NCBI GenBank assembly: GCA_030054015.1
Contig: JASGCR010000120.1
Location: 1 to 6,678, forward strand
Reading direction: 5' to 3'
DNA length: 6,678 nt
From: Candidatus Symbiobacter sp.
Lineage (GTDB): Bacteria > Pseudomonadota > Alphaproteobacteria > Elsterales > Elsteraceae
In this document: positions 1 through 5,289 of the stretch, piece by piece
Numbering within the stretch: position 1 is the first letter of the stretch
How the letters are laid out: the number at the start of each line of letters is the position of its first letter
The notes under the pieces: generated by a model
Seen by the model: the letters and a program-made list of their open reading frames with translations, nothing else
Databases searched by the model: none
What the model was told of the DNA's origin: nothing
Translations under genes and position numbers: made by a program

Positions 1-2
1 TA

Positions 3-35
3 GAAAAGTCCGCGCGTAAGCGCGGGTAACTTTTC
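3..35. repeat. GC-rich imperfect hairpin at left edge
   Basis: GAAAAGT (3-9) and ACTTTTC (29-35) are complementary, and inside them CCGCGC (10-15) pairs with GCGCGG (20-25) around a GTAA loop, leaving a 3-base bulge (26-28). It could be the terminator of a gene left of the window, but no clean T-run follows, so a dispersed palindromic repeat is equally likely. Confidence 0.55.
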
Positions 36-41
36 TTGACC

Positions 42-152
42 AGAATCCAGAAAAGTCAGAAACCGTTGAATTTTCTGAATCTTTCTGGATTCTTCGCTTG
101 CCTTGCTAAGGCTTTTGCTATCGCAAAAGCCAAGCGCGGCGACGCTCAGAAT
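42..152. repeat. Composite intergenic palindromic repeat
   Basis: Two hairpins lie side by side. AGAATCCAGAAA (42-53) pairs perfectly with TTTCTGGATTCT (82-93), and an inner TCAGAAA/TTTCTGA stem (56-62 with 72-78) continues the arm. GGCTTTTGC (110-118) pairs with GCAAAAGCC (123-131) around a TATC loop, and CGCTTG (95-100) can pair with CAAGCG (131-136). The wording around it (GGATTCTTCGCTTG at 87-100, GACGCTCAGAATGAC at 141-155) resembles short palindromic repeats dispersed between genes in many alphaproteobacteria. That family link is inferred from resemblance. No open frame here looks coding. Confidence 0.6.
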
Positions 153-169
153 GACACTCCGACTACTTG

Positions 170-223
170 TTCAGACCTTCCTTAATTAACGCGGCTTACA
201 TGGCGCGGCGGGGAAGGCCTGAA
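170..223. repeat. Imperfect inverted repeat upstream of permease gene
   Basis: TTCAG-A-CCTTCC (170-181) faces GGAAGG-C-CTGAA (212-223): 11 of 12 positions pair around a 30-base interval containing TTAATTAA. It ends 32 bases before the permease start, so it would lie in the leader or promoter region. The left arm has an exact reverse-complement copy near the other end of the window (6611-6622). The function is unknown. Confidence 0.5.
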
Positions 224-237
224 TAATGTGTGACGTT

Positions 238-243
238 GAGGGG
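238..243 (+). promoter_or_regulatory. Ribosome binding site candidate for the permease gene
   Basis: GAGGGG lies 12 bases before the ATG at 256. The spacing is long, but this is the only purine-rich Shine-Dalgarno-like stretch there, and it supports the ATG at 256 as the start. Confidence 0.45.
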
Positions 244-255
244 TGTTAAGCGATT

Positions 256-2037
256 ATGGTCGAATCTGTAAAAAATGCCTTTCAAAACCGCCCGCGTCGC
301 GCTCGGTCGCTCGCGGCGGATTCGCCCATGCTCAGCCACCGGCGCCAAAGTGGCTGGCGCGACATCGTCATTATGCCCTTGATTTTCGGTCTGTTTTTCA
401 TGTTTGCCTGGGCCGCCACCAAAATGGGCGGCAAATTACAGCCGGTATTGGATAACGGCATCTCGACCGATTTGTGGCAATTACCGGAATATGCTTTGCG
501 TACCACCGCCCGCATGATGATTGCCTTGGTTGCCTCGTGGGTTTTCTCGCTGCTTTACGCGACCTTGGCGGCCAAAAATCGCCGGGCCGGGCTTTTGCTC
601 ATTCCCATTTTGGATATTTTGCAATCGGTGCCGATTTTAAGTTATATCGCTTTTACCTTTACGGCCTTGCTGGCCTTGTTTCCGGGGCGATTGATCGGGG
701 TCGAGATCGCGTGCATCTTTGCCATTTTTACCAGCCAGGTCTGGAACATCACCTTTAGCCTCTATCAATCGCTGATGACGGTGCCGCGCGAAATGGTCGA
801 AGCCGCCAATATCTTTCGCTTATCGGCTTGGCAAAAATTTTGGCGGCTCGAATTGCCCTTTGCCATGCCGGGCTTGGTGTGGAACAGCATGTTGTCTTTG
901 TCGGGCGGGTGGTTCTTTGTCGTGGCCGCCGAAGCCGTCACCATTGCCGATCAAAATATTAATTTACCAGGCATTGGCTCGTTTATTGCCCTGGCGATTG
1001 CCCAACGCAATATGGGGGCGATTTTTGCCGCGGTCGTGACGATGTTTGCGGTGATCATTCTCTATGATCAATTGCTGTTTCGCCCCTTGGTGGTGTGGGT
1101 CGAAAAATTTAAGGCCGAGACAAGTTCAAGCGGCGTTCGCCCCTATTCCCTGGTGTGGGACATTTATCGCCGCAGCCTGGCACATCAGGCTTTGGCTCCC
1201 ATCACCACCTTGGTTGTGCGTACCATCCGGCGGGGCCCGCCTAAATCGAGGCTATTTGTGCCGCGCAAGAAAAATCGCCCCCTTATGTCCAGCCAATGGC
1301 AAGATGTCATTTTTTTCTCGGTTTTGGCGGCGGTGGCGGTTTTCTTAATTCACCGCGCGGTCTTGTTTATCGGACAAGCCATAGGGCTTGGCGAAATCGG
1401 CCATATTTTGCTTTTGGGGCTTTATACCACGATACGGGTTTTATCGATGATTGCCTTGGGGGTAGCGATTTGGGTGCCTTTGGGGGTGTGGATTGGGCTG
1501 CGCCCCAAATTGGCGGCCTGGGTACAGCCCATCGCCCAGATACTGGCGGCCTTTCCGGTGAATTTAATTTATCCGGTGGTGGTGGTGGCAATTGTCACCT
1601 TACGCTTGGAACCCAATATTTGGCTCAGTTTTTTGATGATTATGGGCACCCAATGGTATTTATTGTTTAACGTGGTGTCGGGGACTTTGGCCTTTCCGAC
1701 CGAATTGCACGAAGCGGCAAAATGCTTTGGCGTCAAGCGGGCATTATGGTGGCGCAAGGTTATCTTGCCCGGCATCTTCCCCTATTTGTTCACCGGCGTG
1801 ATTACCGCCGCCGGCGGGACTTGGAACGCCGCCATTGTCGCCGAAACCGTGCAATGGGGGGATCAAACCCTACAGGCCCAGGGGTTGGGTTCGTTCATCG
1901 CCCAGGCCACATCGGCGGGAGATTACCGGCGGGTGCTGATTGGTACCATTATTATGTCCAGTTTGGTGGTGTTCTTTAACCGCTTTGTCTGGCGGCGTTT
2001 GTACCGCTTGGCCGAGAAAAAACTGCGCTTGGATTAA
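256..2037 (+). CDS. Fused two-domain ABC transporter permease, NitT/TauT type
   Basis: This is an inner-membrane permease of 593 residues containing two binding-protein-dependent transport domains in one chain, so a single polypeptide could form the whole translocation pore. The duplication is visible. Each half has an EAA loop, EAANIFRLSAWQ... (182-201, ending in LP) and EAAKCFGVKRALWW... (486-505, ending in LP). Each is followed by a matching block: SGGWFFVVAAEAV (216-228) with LPGIGSFIA (237-245), then AGGTWNAAIVAETV (519-532) with AQGLGSFIA (541-549). The first EAA loop has Arg188 where the canonical Gly sits; the second keeps Gly492. A basic N-terminus (about 1-34) precedes the first membrane span, and a charged linker (about 285-345) separates the halves. 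The architecture matches duplicated anion-type permeases (COG4986 group). The substrate cannot be read from sequence; nitrate, sulfonate or another anion are possibilities by family. No ATPase or binding protein lies in the window, and the next gene is on the opposite strand. Confidence 0.9.
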   Translation: MVESVKNAFQNRPRRARSLAADSPMLSHRRQSGWRDIVIMPLIFGLFFMFAWAATKMGGKLQPVLDNGISTDLWQLPEYALRTTARMMIALVASWVFSLLYATLAAKNRRAGLLLIPILDILQSVPILSYIAFTFTALLALFPGRLIGVEIACIFAIFTSQVWNITFSLYQSLMTVPREMVEAANIFRLSAWQKFWRLELPFAMPGLVWNSMLSLSGGWFFVVAAEAVTIADQNINLPGIGSFIALAIAQRNMGAIFAAVVTMFAVIILYDQLLFRPLVVWVEKFKAETSSSGVRPYSLVWDIYRRSLAHQALAPITTLVVRTIRRGPPKSRLFVPRKKNRPLMSSQWQDVIFFSVLAAVAVFLIHRAVLFIGQAIGLGEIGHILLLGLYTTIRVLSMIALGVAIWVPLGVWIGLRPKLAAWVQPIAQILAAFPVNLIYPVVVVAIVTLRLEPNIWLSFLMIMGTQWYLLFNVVSGTLAFPTELHEAAKCFGVKRALWWRKVILPGIFPYLFTGVITAAGGTWNAAIVAETVQWGDQTLQAQGLGSFIAQATSAGDYRRVLIGTIIMSSLVVFFNRFVWRRLYRLAEKKLRLD

Positions 2038-2067
2038 ACTGGTTGGGTTAAACTGGTTGGATTAAAG
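2031..2067. repeat. 14-bp tandem repeat overlapping the permease stop codon
   Basis: The units are GGATTAAACTGGTT (2031-2044), GGGTTAAACTGGTT (2045-2058) and a partial GGATTAAAG (2059-2067). The first unit contains the TAA that ends the permease gene. Because 14 is not a multiple of three, the three TAA triplets (2035, 2049, 2063) fall in all three forward frames. The GGGTTAAAC core is identical to the unit of the array at 2611-2691. No terminator hairpin is visible between the two convergent genes. Confidence 0.8.
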
Positions 2068-2080
2068 CGGCGGCGCGGAA

Positions 2081-2575
2081 TTATCTTTTGGGGCCTTTTT
2101 TGATCGAGAGGTCGTTATCGATAAGTGCATTGCCCCAATCTTTAAGCAATTCCTCTTGCCGCAACTGCATCGCCAACAAGGCGCGTTGGTTATGCCATTT
2201 TGACACTTGGACAATTAACCCAGGCACCGCCCAATACACCAACCAGCCCAAGGCGGCGACAAGATAAATCACCAACCACATCCAAATATTGGACAAAATC
2301 ACGTGCAAGCCCGACACGCCCACCCCATGCGACCACAGCCGCATGATATAAGGCACGGTGGCGGCAAAATTAAACCCGCCCACACATAAAGTGGCGTATT
2401 TTTCGCGGCGTTGATCGCTGAGATAGGCGGCGAGGGTCGGCAGCATGGCCAAGCCCACCAGCAATAATGTCGGCAGGGCAAAGAACGCCACGGGCAACAG
2501 GATCAACCAGCCGGCTTTGCTCAGGCGGGCCGGAGAAAACCGCTTGACCTCGCTAATGTCGTTGGTTTGCGTCAT
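2081..2575 (-). CDS. Small multi-pass membrane protein, unknown function
   Basis: I do not recognise a named family. The 164-residue protein has a short polar N-terminus (1-20) and a long hydrophobic stretch at about 22-52, rich in Leu, Pro and Ala, which could be one long span or a re-entrant pair. A weaker hydrophobic segment lies at about 61-78 and a strong one at about 92-122 (NIWMWLVIYLVAALGWLVYW). The C-terminal tail (about 126-164) is charged and probably an amphipathic helix (MQLRQEELLKDWGNAL), ending in the basic SIKKGPKR. The start is well supported by a Shine-Dalgarno sequence. The gene lies 110 bp downstream of the kinase-like gene on the same strand and is probably cotranscribed with it. 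A membrane partner for the membrane-anchored kinase-like protein is an inference from this arrangement only. Confidence 0.8.
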   Translation of the reverse strand: MTQTNDISEVKRFSPARLSKAGWLILLPVAFFALPTLLLVGLAMLPTLAAYLSDQRREKYATLCVGGFNFAATVPYIMRLWSHGVGVSGLHVILSNIWMWLVIYLVAALGWLVYWAVPGLIVQVSKWHNQRALLAMQLRQEELLKDWGNALIDNDLSIKKGPKR

Positions 2576-2584
2576 ATAAAGATT

Positions 2585-2590
2585 TCCTTC
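2585..2590 (-). promoter_or_regulatory. Strong ribosome binding site of the small membrane gene
   Basis: On the minus strand GAAGGA stands 9 bases before the ATG at 2575. This is a near-ideal Shine-Dalgarno sequence and spacing, so the gene can be translated independently of the upstream kinase-like gene. Confidence 0.7.
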
Positions 2591-2610
2591 AACTCGACCT
2601 TAATTTTGAC

Positions 2611-2691
2611 GGGTTAAAACGGTTAAACGGGTTAAAACGGTTAAACGGGTTAAACGGGTTAAACGGGTTAAACGGGTTAAAATGATTAAAA
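2611..2691. repeat. Nine-unit ~9-bp tandem repeat after the kinase-like gene
   Basis: Read on the plus strand the units are GGGTTAAAAC, GGTTAAAC, GGGTTAAAAC, GGTTAAAC, three copies of GGGTTAAAC, GGGTTAAAA and TGATTAAAA. The 10+8 pairs form 18-bp repeats, so the TTA trinucleotide recurs exactly every 9 bases (2614, 2623, 2632, 2641, 2650, 2659, 2668, 2677, 2686). On the minus strand each is a TAA in the reading frame of the kinase-like gene, and the one at 2686-2688 is its actual stop. The array fills most of the gap before the ribosome binding site of the next gene. It may be a slippage-prone minisatellite, a protein-binding array or neutral; the sequence does not decide. Confidence 0.9.
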
Positions 2692-4746
2692 CAACCAGAT
2701 AAAGATGCTAACGGCCAATGACACACTGATCAAGGTTCCCCCGATCACCGCCGCCACTTGTTCGCCAAAACTGATGGCGTGATAAAGCCGTTCATTGACC
2801 GTGACATCATGTTCGGCAATGGCGATTTTCAAATGGGCATATTCCTCGGCGGCGGCATGGAATTCCAATTCGTCGGCATGGCGTTCGGTGGTGTCGTCAA
2901 CCACGTCCAGCAGATCGCGCAACCGCCCCGAACTCACCACGCGTTTAAGGCGGGCCAGGATGCGTTCGCGGCGCAAGGGATGACGAAAACCATTGGCAAC
3001 CGACTCAAGATTGCCCAAAAGCCATTGGCACAGATTGGGGGCGGGGCCAATGTTTAATTGTTCTTGCACCCCCGCCAGCAAGCGCAATATCGCCATATTG
3101 CGGGTTTCGGCTTCCGACGACATGACAATACGGATGATGTCTTCGTTATTGCGGCGCATACGGGTGGCCATAAAGGCCGCCAAGTGCCGATCAATCGTTA
3201 AGTTTGGCCGGTTGGGTTTGCTCGCCACCGCTTCCAAAGCCGGAATAATCCCGTGCGCATCCCAGACGAAATAGCCTTGGAACAAGGGACTGTGACAGGG
3301 TTCGGCCGCATTTAGTTCATACAACACGCGTTCAAGACCAAAACCGGGTTGGACATTGTCGATGATGGGCGGCATACGATCCAAAATCTGCGCCAGGCGC
3401 AAATCCTCGGCGCGCGGGCGTTCCTGCAGTCCCGCCCACATCCCTGGCAAGCGGGCATGGATAATTTCGCCCAGGATGCGGCGCAGATCGCTATTATCCT
3501 GGCTGGCCGACAGGGCATAGGAAATCCCATCGGGATGAATGCCAAAGCCGCGAAATCGGATGGGGGCCTCAGGGTCCAAGGCCATACAGGCGCGGGCGAC
3601 CAAGCGGTCTTCGCTGTTGCGGCCATTAATATTGACCGACGAGGCGGAGACGGCAGTTTGCAACGCATTGCCGCGGAGTTCATCCCCCAAACTGCGGCGC
3701 ACCCACCCATCCAACACTTTGGTGCGAATGGCGGCGGCGGCCTGTTCATGATGGTTGGCAAAGGCAATGGCCAAACCACGGGCGGTGTCATACTCCTGGC
3801 CATGAAACGTAAAGGGGCGCGAGGCATGGATCGGCATTCTGGGCTGTTTCGGACTAAGACGGCGGCCATCCATCCACATTTCCAGGTCACTCAGCGTCCA
3901 TCGATCCCGCTCGGAATCGCTGAGCAAGCCGCGCAAGGCCTCCATCACCGGAATGGGGAGGCGGGATTTCCCCACCAGGGCGGTGTAACTCCCCATGCTG
4001 ATTTTCTGTTCCAACAAAGTTTGCGGCGTACGATCCAAAATGGGATCACGTCCGATCATCAAAGTCAGAATGGTCACGCCCAGGCTGTATAAATCTTCGG
4101 GCATCCCGCCCGAACCGCGTCCAATCGGCGCACACATGGCACTTTCGATGGTCTCGAAACTGTCCGGTTGGTCAAAGGCGGGCGGCACCGAGACGCATTC
4201 CCCCAACACCACCATGCGCCGGGTCGAATCGGCATAAAATAAATTGGTGGGGCGAATGGCGCGATGCGACACATTGCGGGTCGCCAAGTCTTTGAGTCCG
4301 GTCACGATGGGGCGCAAAATCGCGGTGATCAAATTTTCTTCGGCAATCACGGGCGGTTGCGCCGTCAAAGCAGTCATGACGCGCGGCCCGCCAGGCCGGT
4401 CAACCATAATGACCAGGCGCGGCTCGGATTCGCCCGGAAAACTGGCATAGCCCCAATCGGCGACGCGCAACACGCCCGTTATATTGCCGCGCATGTGGTT
4501 GAGGATGTCATAGCGGGCGGGAAATTTCGGTGCAGAGACCAAGGCCATCACCGACCGCCCGGACTCCGCCCGCAGCTCGCCCTGATACGCAACGACCGAG
4601 GGCGAATCATAGTCTGGCAAGGGTTGGTCCGGCATGACGACACTGCGCCCCGCCCGCCCGACCAAAATGCCGCGACCGGTATATTGACCCTCATTAAAAA
4701 ATTCGTCGCCACCCGCCTGGGATGAAACTGTCTTTTTTTCCGCCAT
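2686..4746 (-). CDS. Membrane-anchored kinase-fold protein, probable pseudokinase
   Basis: The 686-residue protein has an N-terminal protein-kinase-like fold (about 50-292), a long helical region of no recognised family (about 310-655) and one C-terminal membrane span (about 664-685, ending SIFIWLF). The kinase order is visible: a hinge-like LVIMVDRPGGPRV (111-123), a catalytic-loop equivalent SHRAIRPTNLF (160-170), an activation segment, MPEDLYSLGVTILTLMIG (215-232, matching subdomain IX with Asp218), and DRW (281-283) near the subdomain XI arginine. Key residues are changed. The catalytic Asp of HRD is Ala163, DFG is replaced by LGE (181-183), and the beta-3 lysine of the usual AxK motif appears absent (MALV, 67-70). 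Asn168 of the catalytic loop is kept. By family knowledge this argues against normal phosphotransfer and for a scaffold or regulator, with the bulk in the cytoplasm and a tail anchor in the membrane. The start ATG has only a weak Shine-Dalgarno sequence. The small membrane gene follows on the same strand. Confidence 0.85.
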   Translation of the reverse strand: MAEKKTVSSQAGGDEFFNEGQYTGRGILVGRAGRSVVMPDQPLPDYDSPSVVAYQGELRAESGRSVMALVSAPKFPARYDILNHMRGNITGVLRVADWGYASFPGESEPRLVIMVDRPGGPRVMTALTAQPPVIAEENLITAILRPIVTGLKDLATRNVSHRAIRPTNLFYADSTRRMVVLGECVSVPPAFDQPDSFETIESAMCAPIGRGSGGMPEDLYSLGVTILTLMIGRDPILDRTPQTLLEQKISMGSYTALVGKSRLPIPVMEALRGLLSDSERDRWTLSDLEMWMDGRRLSPKQPRMPIHASRPFTFHGQEYDTARGLAIAFANHHEQAAAAIRTKVLDGWVRRSLGDELRGNALQTAVSASSVNINGRNSEDRLVARACMALDPEAPIRFRGFGIHPDGISYALSASQDNSDLRRILGEIIHARLPGMWAGLQERPRAEDLRLAQILDRMPPIIDNVQPGFGLERVLYELNAAEPCHSPLFQGYFVWDAHGIIPALEAVASKPNRPNLTIDRHLAAFMATRMRRNNEDIIRIVMSSEAETRNMAILRLLAGVQEQLNIGPAPNLCQWLLGNLESVANGFRHPLRRERILARLKRVVSSGRLRDLLDVVDDTTERHADELEFHAAAEEYAHLKIAIAEHDVTVNERLYHAISFGEQVAAVIGGTLISVSLAVSIFIWLF

Positions 4747-4854
4747 GATCTTCGCTTTTCCGTCGCACCGACGACACGCCCTCGCCAGGCCAATCCTATA
4801 ACCACCCTCAAATTACACTAATTTTACCCAGATGGGGCAGATTTTTCATTACCA

Positions 4855-4987
4855 TATCCACGATTTTGGATAGTGTCAAAAAAAAGAGCGTCATTACCCG
4901 CATTAAAAGGAAGAGCGTCATTACCCGCCGAAATATATCCGTATCCACGATTTTGGATAGTGTCAAAAAAAGAGCGTCATTACCCGC
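4855..4987 (+). repeat. Direct repeats of hairpin plus left-arm module
   Basis: A 46-47 bp module occurs at 4855-4901 and 4942-4987. Each copy starts with a small hairpin, TATCCA-CGATTT-TGGATA (4855-4872 and 4942-4959), followed by GTGTCA, an A-run (8 and 7 A) and AGAGCGTCATTACCCGC. A further copy of that last 17-mer lies between them at 4912-4928. The 31-base sequence at 4912-4942 is repeated exactly at 4971-5001. The only copy with complete right-hand partner arms is the third, at 4971. The first two are truncated duplications of the left half of the cloverleaf. Confidence 0.9.
4902..4922 (+). repeat. Outer inverted repeat, left copy
   Basis: ATTAAAAGGAAGAGCGTCATT here matches the reverse complement of 5162-5182 at 19 of 21 positions. 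Its midpoint with the right copy (about 5042) nearly coincides with the centre of the cloverleaf (about 5046), so it forms a further concentric level of inverted symmetry. Confidence 0.75.
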
Positions 4988-5018
4988 CGAAATATATCCG
5001 TGTAACGGATATATTTCG
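4988..5018. repeat. Cloverleaf arm 1: 13-bp AT-rich hairpin
   Basis: CGAAATATATCCG (4988-5000) pairs perfectly with CGGATATATTTCG (5006-5018) around a TGTAA loop. The left arm alone is also present upstream at 4929-4941, where it could compete for the same right arm. Confidence 0.9.
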
Positions 5019-5019
5019 A

Positions 5020-5074
5020 GTCGGGTAATCCCCCAGGAGTCTTAAGGAACAATACTCCTGGGGGATTACCCGAC
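5020..5074. repeat. Cloverleaf arm 2: 21-bp perfect hairpin
   Basis: Positions 5020-5040 and 5054-5074 are exact reverse complements over 21 bp, beginning GTCGGGTAATCCCC and closing on CAGGAGT. The loop is 13 bases (5041-5053) and contains CTTAAGGAAC. This is the longest and most stable arm. Its base carries CGGGTAAT/ATTACCCG, the same octamer found in the closing stem. Confidence 0.92.
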
Positions 5075-5075
5075 A

Positions 5076-5104
5076 CGCGCTGTCCGTTATTCACGGACAG
5101 CGCG
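5076..5104. repeat. Cloverleaf arm 3: 12-bp GC-rich hairpin
   Basis: CGCGCTGTCCGT (5076-5087) pairs perfectly with ACGGACAGCGCG (5093-5104) around the loop TATTC. Unlike arm 1, no partial copy of it is seen elsewhere in the window. Confidence 0.9.
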
Positions 5105-5112
5105 GCGGGTAA

Positions 5113-5151
5113 TGACGCTCTTGCTTTTGACGCTCTTGCTTTTGACGCTCT
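5113..5151 (+). repeat. 15-bp tandem repeat beside the cloverleaf
   Basis: TGACGCTCT occurs at 5113-5121, 5128-5136 and 5143-5151, separated twice by an identical TGCTTT, giving a 15-bp period. The first copy belongs to the right side of the cloverleaf closing stem. The others therefore provide extra partial partners for the multiple left arms upstream. A T-run follows at 5153-5158. Confidence 0.9.
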
Positions 5152-5161
5152 CTTTTTTAAA

Positions 5162-5182
5162 AATGACGTTCATCCTTTTAAT
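5162..5182 (-). repeat. Outer inverted repeat, right copy
   Basis: Reverse complement of 4902-4922 with two mismatches (19 of 21). It closes the outermost recognisable level of the concentric palindrome, about 107 bases before the serC start. Confidence 0.75.
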
Positions 5183-5289
5183 GGGGAATGACGAAAAATA
5201 TTGTTATCTGATTGCCGTTGCGTAATAAGAAAATTGTTTGTGCGCGTTATTTTTTGCCTTAACCTTTTTTCGTCACAGAAATTGATCAC

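Larger units (their letters stand above)
4962..5131. repeat. Cloverleaf palindrome: closing stem with three hairpin arms
   Basis: The closing stem pairs 4970-4987 (AAGAGCGTCATTACCCGC) with 5105-5122 perfectly over 18 bp. After a 1x2 internal loop it continues for 7 more pairs (4962-4968 with 5125-5131). Inside are three perfect hairpins, at 4988-5018, 5020-5074 and 5076-5104, separated only by single A residues at 5019 and 5075. In the 153-base core, 128 bases are paired, 23 are in loops and 2 are at junctions. The same fold is possible as RNA from either strand or as extruded DNA. It is not a tRNA: the arms are far too long and there are no tRNA motifs. It lies between divergent genes, where a terminator for either is not needed. 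A composite or nested palindromic mobile repeat, or a structured RNA, are the main possibilities; neither is proven. Confidence 0.9.
4747..5289. other. Divergent intergenic region dominated by nested repeats
   Basis: This 543-bp region separates the starts of the kinase-like gene (minus) and serC (plus), so both promoters should lie here. About 4747-4854 is ordinary sequence next to the kinase-like gene. About 4855-5182 is almost wholly repeats and palindromes (listed separately). About 5183-5289 is AT-rich sequence before serC. A possible serC promoter is TTGTTA (5201-5206) with TAATAA (5223-5228) at 16-bp spacing, but both hexamers match consensus poorly. I found no convincing promoter for the kinase-like gene. 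No coding frame in the region looks real. Confidence 0.75.

Noticed and set aside
243..455. Short plus-strand frame starting with GTG before the permease ATG
   Set aside because: It is out of frame with the permease, its translation is low-quality, and the permease ATG at 256 explains the region.
2611..2691. CRISPR array
   Set aside because: The units are 8-10 bp with no unique spacers; it is a simple tandem repeat.
3312..3890. 192-codon minus-strand open frame in another frame of the kinase-like gene
   Set aside because: It overlaps the kinase-like gene entirely on the same strand; its composition, rich in Pro, Arg, Cys and Met, is typical of an out-of-frame translation.
3349..4092. Long plus-strand open frame (247 codons) within the kinase-like gene
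   Set aside because: It is antisense to a gene with clear kinase-fold motifs, its translation shows no recognisable domain, and no ribosome binding site supports it; it is a by-product of the codon use of the real gene.
4744..4870. Sigma-70 promoter for the kinase-like gene (TATAGG at 4795-4800 on the minus strand)
   Set aside because: No acceptable -35 element at 16-18 bp spacing was found.
4970..5122. tRNA or tmRNA suggested by the cloverleaf shape
   Set aside because: Arms are 12-21 bp, with no acceptor CCA, T-loop or anticodon-arm motifs; only the topology is similar.
4962..5158. Rho-independent terminator (stem followed by T-run at 5153-5158)
   Set aside because: It lies between the start points of two divergent genes, so neither needs termination there, and the T-run is about 30 bases away from the stem end.
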